From Brachionus manjavacas (lineage: Eukaryota > Rotifera > Eurotatoria > Ploima > Brachionidae), in NCBI GenBank assembly GCA_019054805.1, contig JAHQIY010000018.1, positions 1,178,001 through 1,242,000 on the forward strand: 64,000 nucleotides of DNA, given 5' to 3'. This document shows, piece by piece, positions 22,889-34,800 of the stretch. Numbering within the stretch: position 1 is the first letter of the stretch; each line of letters opens with the position of its first letter. The notes under the pieces were generated by a model. That model was not told the DNA's origin, ran no database searches, and saw nothing but the letters and a program-made list of their open reading frames with translations. Made by a program: the position numbers and the translations under genes.

Positions 22889-25800
22889 CTACGGAAATTT
22901 GAAAAATATTATGTATTTGTGTAAAACTTCTCTTAGAGCTGCGCATATCTGGTTCGATGGCGATCTAGTACTGTCTACCAAGCTTGGATACATTTCCTTT
23001 AGTTGATCCCAAATAACAGGTTGAACTAGAGAAAAAAATTAATTTTATTTTCCAATTTTGAAATAATTTACTTGAATTTTTTTGAGTCCTGTTGAGAGCG
23101 CTCACCAAAGTGCTAAGTGCTTTTAGAGCTCCGATCATTTCATTAGTCCTAGCTCTTTTATTTTAATTTTACTCAAATTTGGCAAAAAATTGTCTCAAAA
23201 TTACTTTGATAGAGGAATGTTTCCATTTAAGCGTTCATCATGTGAGTATCTTTCCACAATTTCTTTACACCGACTTAGCATGCTTAATAGAGCCATTTTG
23301 GTCAGATTGCCGTCCTGGGCTGACTCATTGGTATTGGAAAAAGAAAAGCGAAGCAGGGTTTCAAAACACGACTTGGAAAACTCTTCACGGTTCTTTCGAC
23401 TCGAGTCCAAATCTAAGAAATTCTCGAATGTATTCGAGTACAACGAGCCTCGGTTCAGTATGGAAAGAATTCTTTGCACAAATTGCTGAGGTATTTGACC
23501 AGCATGGGTTAGTATTTCATTGCCGATCAAGTCGATTACCTGACAGTCAATCAGCTCATCTTTTTGAATGGTTTCCAAAGGTAAATCGTTCAAAGACACA
23601 CTTTTTTTAATAATTTTTTTTATTTTTTTACTTATTTTTTAATAAAATGTACTTTTTAGAAAATAGGAAGTCTTCGAATGTGTTGGCCAAATCAAGCCAC
23701 ATTGTTTCAAAGCTTTTGCTTCGTTTGAATGTTATCGGCAAAGCTTTTTTTAGTATTTTGAACAAGCACTCAATACTTAGTTTCCAAGTGGTCGAGTTAG
23801 GACATGAATATTTCAGAGACAATGGAACATACAAAGTCTATATTTTTTATAAAATTTTTTAATATTTTAGATTATTCCTAAAGTATTCTCACAGATCATA
23901 GGATCACTAGAAATCTTTTTTTTTTCTAAGAATTATTCTGGAATACATCATGAATACTTTTACAAGGCAATTAAAAAAAACTTTTAAGTATTCTTGAATT
24001 ATTAAAAGAACTTAAATTAGGAGGCTTTTTTATAAAATATTTCATTTTTTTACGCATATTATGAGATAAAATTTTTTTTATTTTTTAATTACCGTAAAAG
24101 ATCGAGATCATTCCTATAAGGAGTTATAGCCATCGAAACAATTTAATTTAAAGTTTTTTTTACTTAGTTGAAAATTAATATTAATTAACAAATTAATTTG
24201 GATTCCAATGAAATTTAACTTTAAAAGTCCAAAGATCGATTAAATTTCAGTTTAGAAAATTTTAAAAAATTCGAGTTAATTTTTAAATATTATGAAAAAT
24301 TAATAGTTGTCTCAATGGGAATTATTTCATAGAGAAATGATTTTGAAGTTGGTCTTATTTCTTGAAGAAATAGATAAAGGTTTACGGTATTTAAAAAATT
24401 TTTAGTTTTTTATTAATTAATTTAATAATATATATTTTATAATTAAAATGAGACCGTTTTTGAGAAAATTTTTTTTTTTTATCGACTTTATGAATTTTAT
24501 GATCAATTTTTAATTATTAAATAAATTCTCATTATTTAACACAATTAGTTCTGGGGTACGTTTTTGGATTCAACATACTTTGTTAAATGAAAAGGTAAAC
24601 TCTGTAAAAGTCTTCAAATGAAATATTCACTTAAAATTGTATCATTTAGATGGTGTGTACTCTGCAATGTGCAATTCGATATTGCAGAGTTTACCTTGTG
24701 ATTTAACAAAGTATGTTGAATCCAGAAATGTACCCCTGAACTTATTATGTTAAATAATGACAATTTATTTAATAATTAAAAATTAGTTTGATCATTTTGA
24801 GCACCGAAAATTGATCATAAACTTCAAAATGCCTTTTTATCTTCAATAGATTTGGGTTCAAATGTTCTACAACAGAAATAAAATTAAAAATTTTCATCAA
24901 CATAATAAAATTATATTAAAAAGGAAATGGGGCAAATTATGATCGACGTATGATTTTTTCGTCCTTATTTAAAAAGTGTTTTTTTTAGTCTGACTTGTTC
25001 CGTTGAGGCACTACGGGCTTTCAAAGTTTTGATGTATTACTTAACTGTTGCAATGCTATAAATAAAAAAAAATAAAAATTTAATGTTTTTTTTTCCTTTG
25101 AAACCTAAAATTGGTTTAAGAATTCAAAAATGATATTGATTTTGTCATTTTGTTGACTAGTTTTTCGTATAAATTTAAAATCTGAAAAAATGTGAGATTT
25201 CAAACCTTCTGGATGACGTTTCACCTCAGTTCCAGAATTTTCTTTATGGGCTCATTTTTTAGCTAATTTTGAGTATAAAAACATATTAAAAATCAGACAC
25301 TTTTAAAGATAATTTCAAATCCATTTTTTAAATGAAAAACTTAATTGATTTTTATTTTAAAAAAATTAAATTTAAATCAACTCAATTTTGTACCCTTTAT
25401 CCTTTGTAAAAGCATCTAAAAAATATCATAGGTTTTTAGAATCTACAAATAACTTGTTAAAAATTTCTATTCTCATAAAATCCTCGGATGTAGTAGTCTT
25501 TAAAAAAATTTTAAAATTTCTTTTGTTTTATAAGATTCTTTAATGCCCGAAAGCAGTTTGTCGCTTGATCTTTAAAATATTAAAAGGACAATAAGTAGAA
25601 TAAAGGCTTGTATTTAAACCATTAGTATTTTAAATATTATGATCAGTAAAGTTTACCAGTATAATATATATATTATTAGTATTTAATTAGAACTGAAAGT
25701 TAATAATTTAAATGATCAATATTTTTTTATCAATTTCCGATTGATCAGTAATTAATAGTCTCAATCAGTATTTAATTGACATGATATTACAATTAATTTA

Positions 25801-28800
25801 TCGATAATATACAAAAAACGATTAGTAATTTAATGAAAAAGATAATTAAAGAAGAAACACTCATAGAATGCTTTTAGCACTTTTTTAGCAACAATGCCTC
25901 ATGACAGCGGCAAAATGGTCAAATGAATACGCAAACAAAGATAAACAATTCATTTTTTTTAATTTTATTTAACTCTATTTTTATTTTATTTTTTTTTTAT
26001 TCTGAAGGAGCTTAAACTCGGTACAGTTTAGCAAATAAATAATAAAATAAATAAACAATTGATTCAATCGCCAACATTTGAACTGAAAAAAATTAAATGT
26101 GCAAACATTTAGTCGGTCTTGCAATCAGATTAAAATATGTCAAACCACCACCAACAGCAAAAGATTGGTGAAAAACGCAGAAGAGAAAGACCAAATAAGG
26201 CAACAAAGGCTTTATTTATTGATTAAAATCAATATTTAGATTTAGATTTTACTTAACATTATATATTTAATACTTATCAAAATAAATAATAATAAAGTAC
26301 TGATCGAATAATTAAAATACTCACAATATTTAAATTATTTACTGATCATAATATTTCAGATGATATACAAAAAAAAAATCTTTGAGCTTCAAGAACAGTT
26401 CACGTGTAAAGACGATAAGATAAAAGCAAAAATAAAATATTTAAATTTATACCAAAATGTTTGATTTTTAAACTACAAACGAGATATTATATTTTCAAAA
26501 ATATCAAAAAAAAAGGGATAAAATTAAAAAAAATTGAAAATTTATTCAAATTGATATTAGTGCCTTTACATTTGTCAAAAAATACTTGCTTTTGTTGCAA
26601 TTTAATTTTTTGTACTTTAGAGGTACTTTTTTTTGTACTTAATTTTTTGACGCCTTTACGAAAATCAGAAAAAAGAGGCAAAAGATTGCAATAGAAAAAA
26701 TAAAAAATTTCGCCTCATTTAGGTTTATATTTTTATTTTTACTTGGTTAAAAATTTAAGACAAAGACTTTATTTTTTTATTAAATTAATTGTTATTAAAA
26801 TCAATTGTAACTTTTATTAAAAAATTATAAAAACTAAATTAATAAAACAAAAAATATCAAATATTACAATTATAAATTGAATTTTTCTCAATTATTATGA
26901 AATCTTTTGAAATTCTCGAAAACTATACATCCTGGAGAAAAACTAGTCACATTTTTGGAAAGCTTGTTAAATTCTCTTCAAGAAAAATGGGGGGCAGTTG
27001 GGGGTCAGGTTTTTAAAAGTATAAAAATATTCGATTTTCACAAAAAATAAAAATTTTGGCGACAAACTAGTTTAATTTTCAAAAAAAATTCAAACTAAAT
27101 GATAAATTAAAACTTTTAAAAATATTTTTGCTTTGCAAAATAAATGGGGGTCAGAAAATTTTAAAAAATTGAGGGTCAGTATTTTAGTAGGACCCCATTT
27201 AATGCGTTCTATGATTTAAATTTAAAATAATATCTTTAAATACTCTCTAAATTTGTATACACATATGTATTTTTTATTTTCTTGTAAATTAATGGGAAGA
27301 TGGTAAAAAAAAACAGCTTTAAAATTGATTTACTTGAATAATTGATTTAAGGATGCAGTTCTCAATGACACAATCATTATTGGCTGTTTCGTCATACAAA
27401 TTGGTGAGCATTACGAGGGCCCGCTCGCCAAACGGAACATAATTTACATTCACAATTTCATTAGGTTTTGTTGCACGCTCAGTGTTGTTGTTCTTGTAGC
27501 ATGCAAACAAAACAAACGAAAGAAGTCGTTGAAAAATTAGCGGCAAAAACACATTTTGGAAATTTTGATCATTAGTTTTAAAAAGCTTTAATTAAAAAAA
27601 AATAAAATCGAAAAAAAAATTTTTTACATTTTTTTTTAATTTTTTTACTTTAATCAAATTTTTGAGTGTATTTAAGGCTGAATTTTGCAATGGAGTCAAA
27701 TTGGAGTCTGTTTGCATGAGAATAAAAGTCGAATAATCACTGCTTAATACTGGAACATTGAGCATTTTGTCCAATATTTGGGAAAAATTTTCAAAATCTT
27801 TATTTGAAAACTTTGAGACCGGAGCCAATTTGTCAACCATTACGAACATCAAGTCAATGTAGCAAGTGAGAAATGTTTGTCCTGGTGGAGGCCAGTAATC
27901 CGAATTGGAAATTGACGAAGTCAATGAATTGCCTATGTTGAGCCATGTTTTCCAAGCAAATAGCCATTGTGATATATCCAGAGACTTGGCTGCAATGTTA
28001 GTTGAACTGTCCGATTTTTCTGATGCTCCATTTGGCAAGACCAAAGAGGCAGCTGCTGCAGCGGCTGCAACACTTTGCGCTGATGAAGCTGAGCTCTGAC
28101 CAAAGGATGATGCGGATGAAAAATAGTTTTGGCTGCCGAGTAGCTCGTGAAAGCTTCTAAGTGCCGAGATGGATATTTCGGAATTTCTATTCAAAGCCAA
28201 ATTTTCAATAATGTTCAACAAAAATGTCCACATCTTATGAAATTCTTCATCTGACAATTTGATCAGCATTGAACATTTAGAGTTGAATACTCGGCTAACT
28301 CCGGATAGAGTTAGAACACTTGTTTCGGCCCATTGTTTTTCGGCAGTGTCTCGCGAATGATGCATCAAAAAATTGGGATGATTTGCCATTTTGTCACGTT
28401 CACGCGATGCTGTGTTTGTGAAGTGGCGCACTTGTTCCAACAACGGAAAGAGTACTGTCCATATTAGATCTTTCCAATGCAAATCTACATTTAGCACTGT
28501 GCCGTGTGATGAAATTGTGCAGAATAAAGTTTGACAGGCACTTTTACGCACCGCTGGTCTTGGATCTACACACAACTGTCCAAGTCTTAATAAAATTAGA
28601 TTTTTAATTTTTGATGTGACAGAAAAAAATTATTTTTTTAAGTAAAATAAGTAAAATTTTTTCAATTTAGTTTGATTTAATTTAAGTGTATTAAATTGAT
28701 AAAAATCAAACTTTAAATTATTTAATCTTAGTTTGGAAATTTATTTTTTCATAGTTGTACTGCAAATTTAAGTAGAAAAAATGATAAGAATTAGGTGATG

Positions 28801-31800
28801 CAATTGAATCAATTTTTGAATTTCAAAAATTTTTTAAATCATTTATTGAAATTAAAATCAGGACACGTATTTTAGTGCAAGATTTGTCAAGCAGTTCAAA
28901 AACCTTGACTACAGTGAGAGTCTGGTGAAACTAAATCTGATCTCCCTGGAGGACAGGAGGACAAGAGGTGGTCTTATTCAATTCTTTAAATGTTACACAG
29001 CTCCGTTTGTCAAAGTCAACGGTCAACAGAGAGAGCACTTTTTCAATTATCCAGCCCTAGAGATCGTTCAATCCTTATCCGTCAACCAATTCAAGAAAAG
29101 GCTAGACAAGTATATACGTAAGGTGAAACCTACCATGGATGAAGTCTTCAGGCTCGGTAGAATTGGCACGAGGGAATGGTGACCTAACGAATAACAATCT
29201 ACAGAGTGATGAAGACAGAGCTGGGGAAGTGACTGTGCTCTAAACACAGAACACGCTATCACCCTAGCCAACTGGAACATCGGGCCAGAGTTCCTCATCC
29301 CTCTCAACATCGAATCAAATTACCAACATCCAAACAGTTCTCCACGACACTGTTTTTTCTCTTCAAATATCATTATCATCTTTTAATTAATAATACATGT
29401 TCATTTTAACTAATTATAAACTGATTTAATGAATTCTACTGATTAAGTGTACATACCACAGTTACCATAGATGGGTTTACGTTTACCGTTTAATCCTAAA
29501 ATTTATCCGACTAAAAATTTATTTAAATTTCCTAGTGTGTTTTGAGTGAGACCCCATTTTTTATTTGACAGTATCTTAATAATATTTAGCCTTTTGTTGC
29601 AGCGTTCTTTAATTTGGTCTACCAGTATGTTAAAATTTAATTTAGAATCAAATTTAATACCAAGAAACTTGATTTCTTTTTGGCTCATTATTCTGTTTCC
29701 ATAAATTTTTAAGTTTAGATTATCACTCTCTTTTTTGTATCTAGACATTTCAACTGATACCTTCATTTTCTATTTAATAAGCCATTGTTCTGGTTCGTTG
29801 GTGTATTTATTTATCTAACTTTCTAAGTTCCCCTTTTCGTTATAAATGAAGAATGTGACTAGATCATCTGCAAAAAGCAGAGAGTATTCATTATTTATTT
29901 TGTTTCTTTTGGCGATGTCATTAATATATTTACTAAATAAAAGAGTTTAATAAAATGAACAAAAAAATCGAGTTTCATTTATTTAACCATACTCGAGGGT
30001 TTATGCTAAAAACTAATTAAAATCTCTCTTTAATAATTTAATCAAGCATGGTCAAAAATAAGTCAGCGCAAAAATAGTCATAGATCAAAGGAGTAAAATA
30101 TGTCATAACAAATTGTCATAGAATATAAAAATAAAATTGTCATCAAAAAAATGTCAAACCAATTTAATTTTTTGATTTTCAATCTCTTGCCCTTGGATCC
30201 TTACTGTTAGCTTTGGCTATGGATATAGATCCTGGAAAGCTAGTTTTCGATCAAAATAAGATAACAAGTGAATTTGGTGAAATAATCAAAAATCAAAATT
30301 TGTATTTGTTCTCTCATGTTGTAAGGTTCGCGCGTAGCAAAACGACAGCACTATCTTAATCGACAATTTTCGATAGCATATTCGTAATCTAGATATATGA
30401 AAACCTAGGAAAACTTGTTTCTTAAGGGGAAAAAAAAAAAGATTTTTGACTAGAGGGTCTTGAAGTTTGATAGTTTTTGAAAACAGTGGTTTAGGTTTTT
30501 GAAATTTTTGAGATGAGTTTTCATTCAAAAGCTACTATACCTATATATATTTTTAAAGAACGAAAAATTCTCTATTAAATGATATATTTTTCAAGTAAAT
30601 TAAGTGGAATTAAGTTGCACTTGAAACATACAATTAGACTCGAAATAACTCGTACTCGCCTAACTCGGAAAATTCGAGTATTTACTCGTGTAAAAACTAG
30701 AGTTAAAAACTATGAATTTCACTAGTCAAAATTTTTTTGTTATATTTTTTAATAATTTTTATTATAGTTTTTTAGTAACTAAGCAAACTTAGCCACATAT
30801 ACTAAAGAACCTTTCTATGAAAGCCGTCGACGCTGGAATCGAGAAAAGAATTAAAGCAACTTATCTTAGTCTTAGAAATCTTTCAACATACTCACTCCAA
30901 AACGACTTAGTACACTTTCCAGTAACAGTTTGGTCTTCAATAAAATTTTAAAAATCGATTCTTTCTTTTTTAATCTCTTCTTGCAACTTAAATCTCGCAA
31001 CTTTTTCATGAGACTCATAATTTTTTGACTTTGTTAGCAAAGCCATTAATGATCTGTTTTCGTTTCTGGCAAATGATGTAGAAACTTTGATTGAAAAAAT
31101 TTTGATTCGTGTTAATGTTGATTTATTGGAAAACAAAGCGAAATAAAAAAAATTATTAAAATTAGATATTTTCAAATAGATTTGATATTAAATTTTGATT
31201 TACTAATAAACTATAAAAAAAATTATTAAAAAATATAACAAAAAAATTTTGACTAGTGAAATTCATAGATTTTAACTCGAGTTTTACGAGTTTGCCGAGT
31301 ACGGGTACGAGTATAAACTCGAATTTTCCGAGTTAGGCGAGTACGAGTTTTTTTCGAGTCCAATTGTATGACTTGAAACCAAAAAAACACATTTTTTTGT
31401 GCTTTTTTTCAGTTTTTTTGATTCTCGTCAGAGGATTGACCCAAGACCCTAACTTTTTTATTTAAACTATAAAACTAGACAAAATTCTGAACAAATCTCA
31501 GGTTTCACTTTTTTTATTTAAAGCTTTATTAATCCAAAAAAAAAGTCAAAACATAGTTCAATTTCTAAAAAAAATCACTAAAATTTAATTTTCATCTTTT
31601 ATATTAATAAACTATTAGAAATTCTTAGATGCTCTTGTGTATAAGCATAACAAATTTCCTTGACAATTTTCTTATGTCTTTTTTTTTATTACAATTTTTG
31701 ATATCTCCCAACAACAGTCACAAGTTTAAGTCAAATCAGCCGAGGTGTTCACACCAAACTGAATTCTTGACCGACAGAAAGGGAAAAATAAAATTAAAAA

Positions 31801-34800
31801 AAGAAAAGAAAAAAGAGAAAATTTAAAGTCATTGACTTGACTTGAAAAAACAACTGTGAATGTTAAGCCGCCTCGCTTAGCCAAGGCTTTTGAGTCTTAA
31901 TTTTGTAAAATTTAATTTTTTTTTTCTTATCAAATCGACTATTGAAAGTTGATACAATAAAAAAAAAAAAAAAAAAAGCCAAATTGAATACATACCTGCT
32001 AAAAAGCACCATCCAAATGGACTCTAGACTTTGTGTCTGAGTCAATTGAGTGTTTGCCAAATGTTTGCTCAATTCGTCACTCTTCTGAAACATGTAATCG
32101 CTTATATTCCACAAGAGGACAATGGCCGTAAGCGATATGTTCAAGTCTTGCTCTTGTGAGCCAAATTTGGCCACCACATTAACAACCAAACTCAAGTAGT
32201 GAGCGTTGATCATGGACAAAAAATCGGTGACCACCAATTGCAAGCACTGGAATGCCGATCGAACCAAAATGTCCGTGTGCTCTTTTTGTATGGCGCCAAC
32301 AATGCTCAAGCAGACGGGCCACGACTCGTCCAAATGCTGGCCCATCAGTCTCAGCAAAGACAAAGTGCACTCGATTTGCTTTTGTCTGACGTCATTGTAC
32401 GCAATTGTGGACAATTGATGCAGCGGTCTGAGGACAGCGTCGCGTTCAATCTTGTCCGACTCGCTGGTGCTGCTCGTGTACTTGTAGTTGAAGGTGGCTC
32501 GGATCAGATTGCACACCGAGTCGACGCACCATTCGCGATACTTTACGTTCGAGTGTTTGCACCCGGACAAAAAGTGAGCAGTGACTTTGTCCCAGAACAA
32601 GTCGAGTCGGCTCAGATTCGAAATGACTGTTTCGTACAGCTTGCTGATGGCGAACAAACACGGCTCCGTTTTCACATAGGCCAAGTCAAAGCGTTCAATG
32701 GACAAGCGGAGCAGCGAGTTGATCACATCGTCCAGAGCGTGATCGCTAATTAAGCGCGTCGACTCGAACAACTTGGACAACAGGTTGCAAATGAACGCGA
32801 TGTCTGTTTGAACGGCCGTGAATATCATGCTGTTGTCGGAAGTGTGAACGGTGGAAAGGTGCTTGAGAGCGCCACTCGAGCCCGACACTGGCTTGAGCGC
32901 CAAAGTCCATGTCAAGTGCTCGAGTGTGTTGAGCACAATGTACCAAGAGGAGCCGAGCAGCTCGGCATACAGATTGCACATGTTCAACAGGGACTTGATG
33001 GTGAGAAGATTTTTGGCCGTTATGTAGAGCTGAGCGGGAGCGTTCTGAGCCAGTGGCGCACCAACCGCAACTATTTGACACTGCTTGTCCGCTTGCTCGC
33101 TCCGATAGCTGCTCGCGCCCACAACCGCCTTGCTCAAAAGCTGCACATCCAACACGTGGCCAATGTAGTTGTGAGGCAATGCCGATTTGCACATGCAAGT
33201 CACGAACCAGTCACGCTCACAATTCATGTTCAACACGGCCGCCAAATGAACCAACAGCTTGATTGACTTGAGCACGTGTTCTGTTATTGTTTCGTCAAGA
33301 CTTGTGTCCAGCAGCAGGTTGTAGACGGTGAGCAGCGAGGCGGCACTCGAGCTCATCAGTTCGGTGCAAAAGTTCAAGTGCAAGCCTGGCTCAAGGCTAA
33401 TTCTCTTTAGAGGTATGCCATTCGAGGAGTGGAGCAGTGCGTTCAAGTGTTGTTCGATGAGCGATTGAATGCTTTTGCACATTTCCTGCAGAGTGGAAAA
33501 GCCAATGCTGAGAAGGTAGCCGTCGGGAAAGCAGGGTATGTCGGCTCTGTCCGATCCTTCCAGATACAGTGACTTCACTTGGCCTGAAGTGTACGGATAC
33601 AGCAGTTGCAGAGTGGCGTCTTTGTAGATGAAGGAGGGCTGAGCCGATGAGATTTGATAGGAGAACTGTTGGCTATTTGACGAAGACGAGCCGGAGCTTG
33701 TTGTCGTCGCCATTTGCTGATTTGGCGACGAGCTCAAGAACAACGACTGTATCAATTGACATATTGAGCTTATGATCATGTGGAACAGCTTTTCGCCATG
33801 TGTCTGCTGTTTCATGTCATAGTTGAGCACTAGTTGTTCGATGAGGCTCGTCTCGGTCGATATCTTGTGCAACACTTCGATTGAGAGCGCCTTTTGCCAC
33901 AGTGGTCGCTCGTTTTCCAGCAATTTTGTCAACAGTGACAAAAATATTTCGCTTTCAGTAATCAGTAGATCAAAGTAGTTTTTGACTAGGACGTACACGA
34001 TGCGTATTAGCCGAGAGACGATCACAAAGTTCTTTTGATCGTGTTGACCACTTTGAGCTGGTGTTTGCGAAGAGCTTGTTGGCGAGTTGGCGTTTGAGTT
34101 GGCCTTTGGCTTGGCTTTTGTGCTCGGCGAAAACAGCTTGATTAACAAGGGACATATGCGCTCTTTTAGGATAAAACTCATTTCTGGCTTCTTTTATTTT
34201 GTTTTGGTTTTTTTTTTTAATTTAAATTAAATAAATTCAATAAATAATTTTGTATTTTTTTATTTAATTAAATAAGGCTTTGGATATTTTTAAAATGTTT
34301 GTGTAATTTAATTAATTACAAGTTAATCATTTTATTAATTGTCAAACAAATCATAAATTGGCAAACATTTATTTAAGATGTCGAATTGGAAATCAATTTT
34401 TTCGATGTCACAATTCTGGACCATTTTTATGTTTATACATGTATATACAGTAGTGATTTAATACTTGTGTTTTTAATTTACTTGAGTAAAATTACGTAAA
34501 ATTACGTTAATTTACGCAATTTTACGTAAAAACAAAAATGAGGAGAACTCGGAGGGGACTTTAATTAAAAAATGGGAAAGAAAAGGTTTCAAATATAGCT
34601 AATGATATGTTATTTTTTTTAGTTAAAGTCCCCTTCGAATTCTCCTGATTTGAATCCGATTGAAATGGTTTGGAATGTTTGGAAGTTAAAAAAATTTATT
34701 TTCTCTCAGTATCCAAAAGATGAAGAAGATGTAATTAAAGCAATTTTCAAATTCAATAATATCTCAGATGAAGAGAAATGCATGAGTTACATCAAGCACC

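Larger units (their letters stand above)
23838..27333. other. MON2 intron 6, repeat-filled
   Basis: 3496 bp separating exons 6 and 7. It contains a palindromic element at 24483-24833, a LINE family-A tag at 26002-26055, and matching inverted segments near 25620-25650 and 26330-26350 (both around ATATTATGATCAGTAAA) that suggest another TIR element enclosing the tag. A G-rich patch at 26985-27200 repeats the motif GGGGGTCAG. No exon found inside. Confidence 0.55.

Noticed and set aside
23179-23610. Plus-strand frames of 143 and 99 codons
   Set aside because: Antisense to MON2 exon 8, which matches the family over its full length on the minus strand.
26985-27200. G-rich patch with repeated GGGGGTCAG as a possible G-quadruplex regulator
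   Set aside because: G-runs are too far apart for a standard quadruplex and no gene start lies nearby; likely repeat debris in MON2 intron 6.
32199-33266. Plus-strand frames of 184 and 152 codons, and alternative minus-strand frames
   Set aside because: Shadows of the 2.2-kb MON2 exon 4, whose codon use favours open antisense frames.
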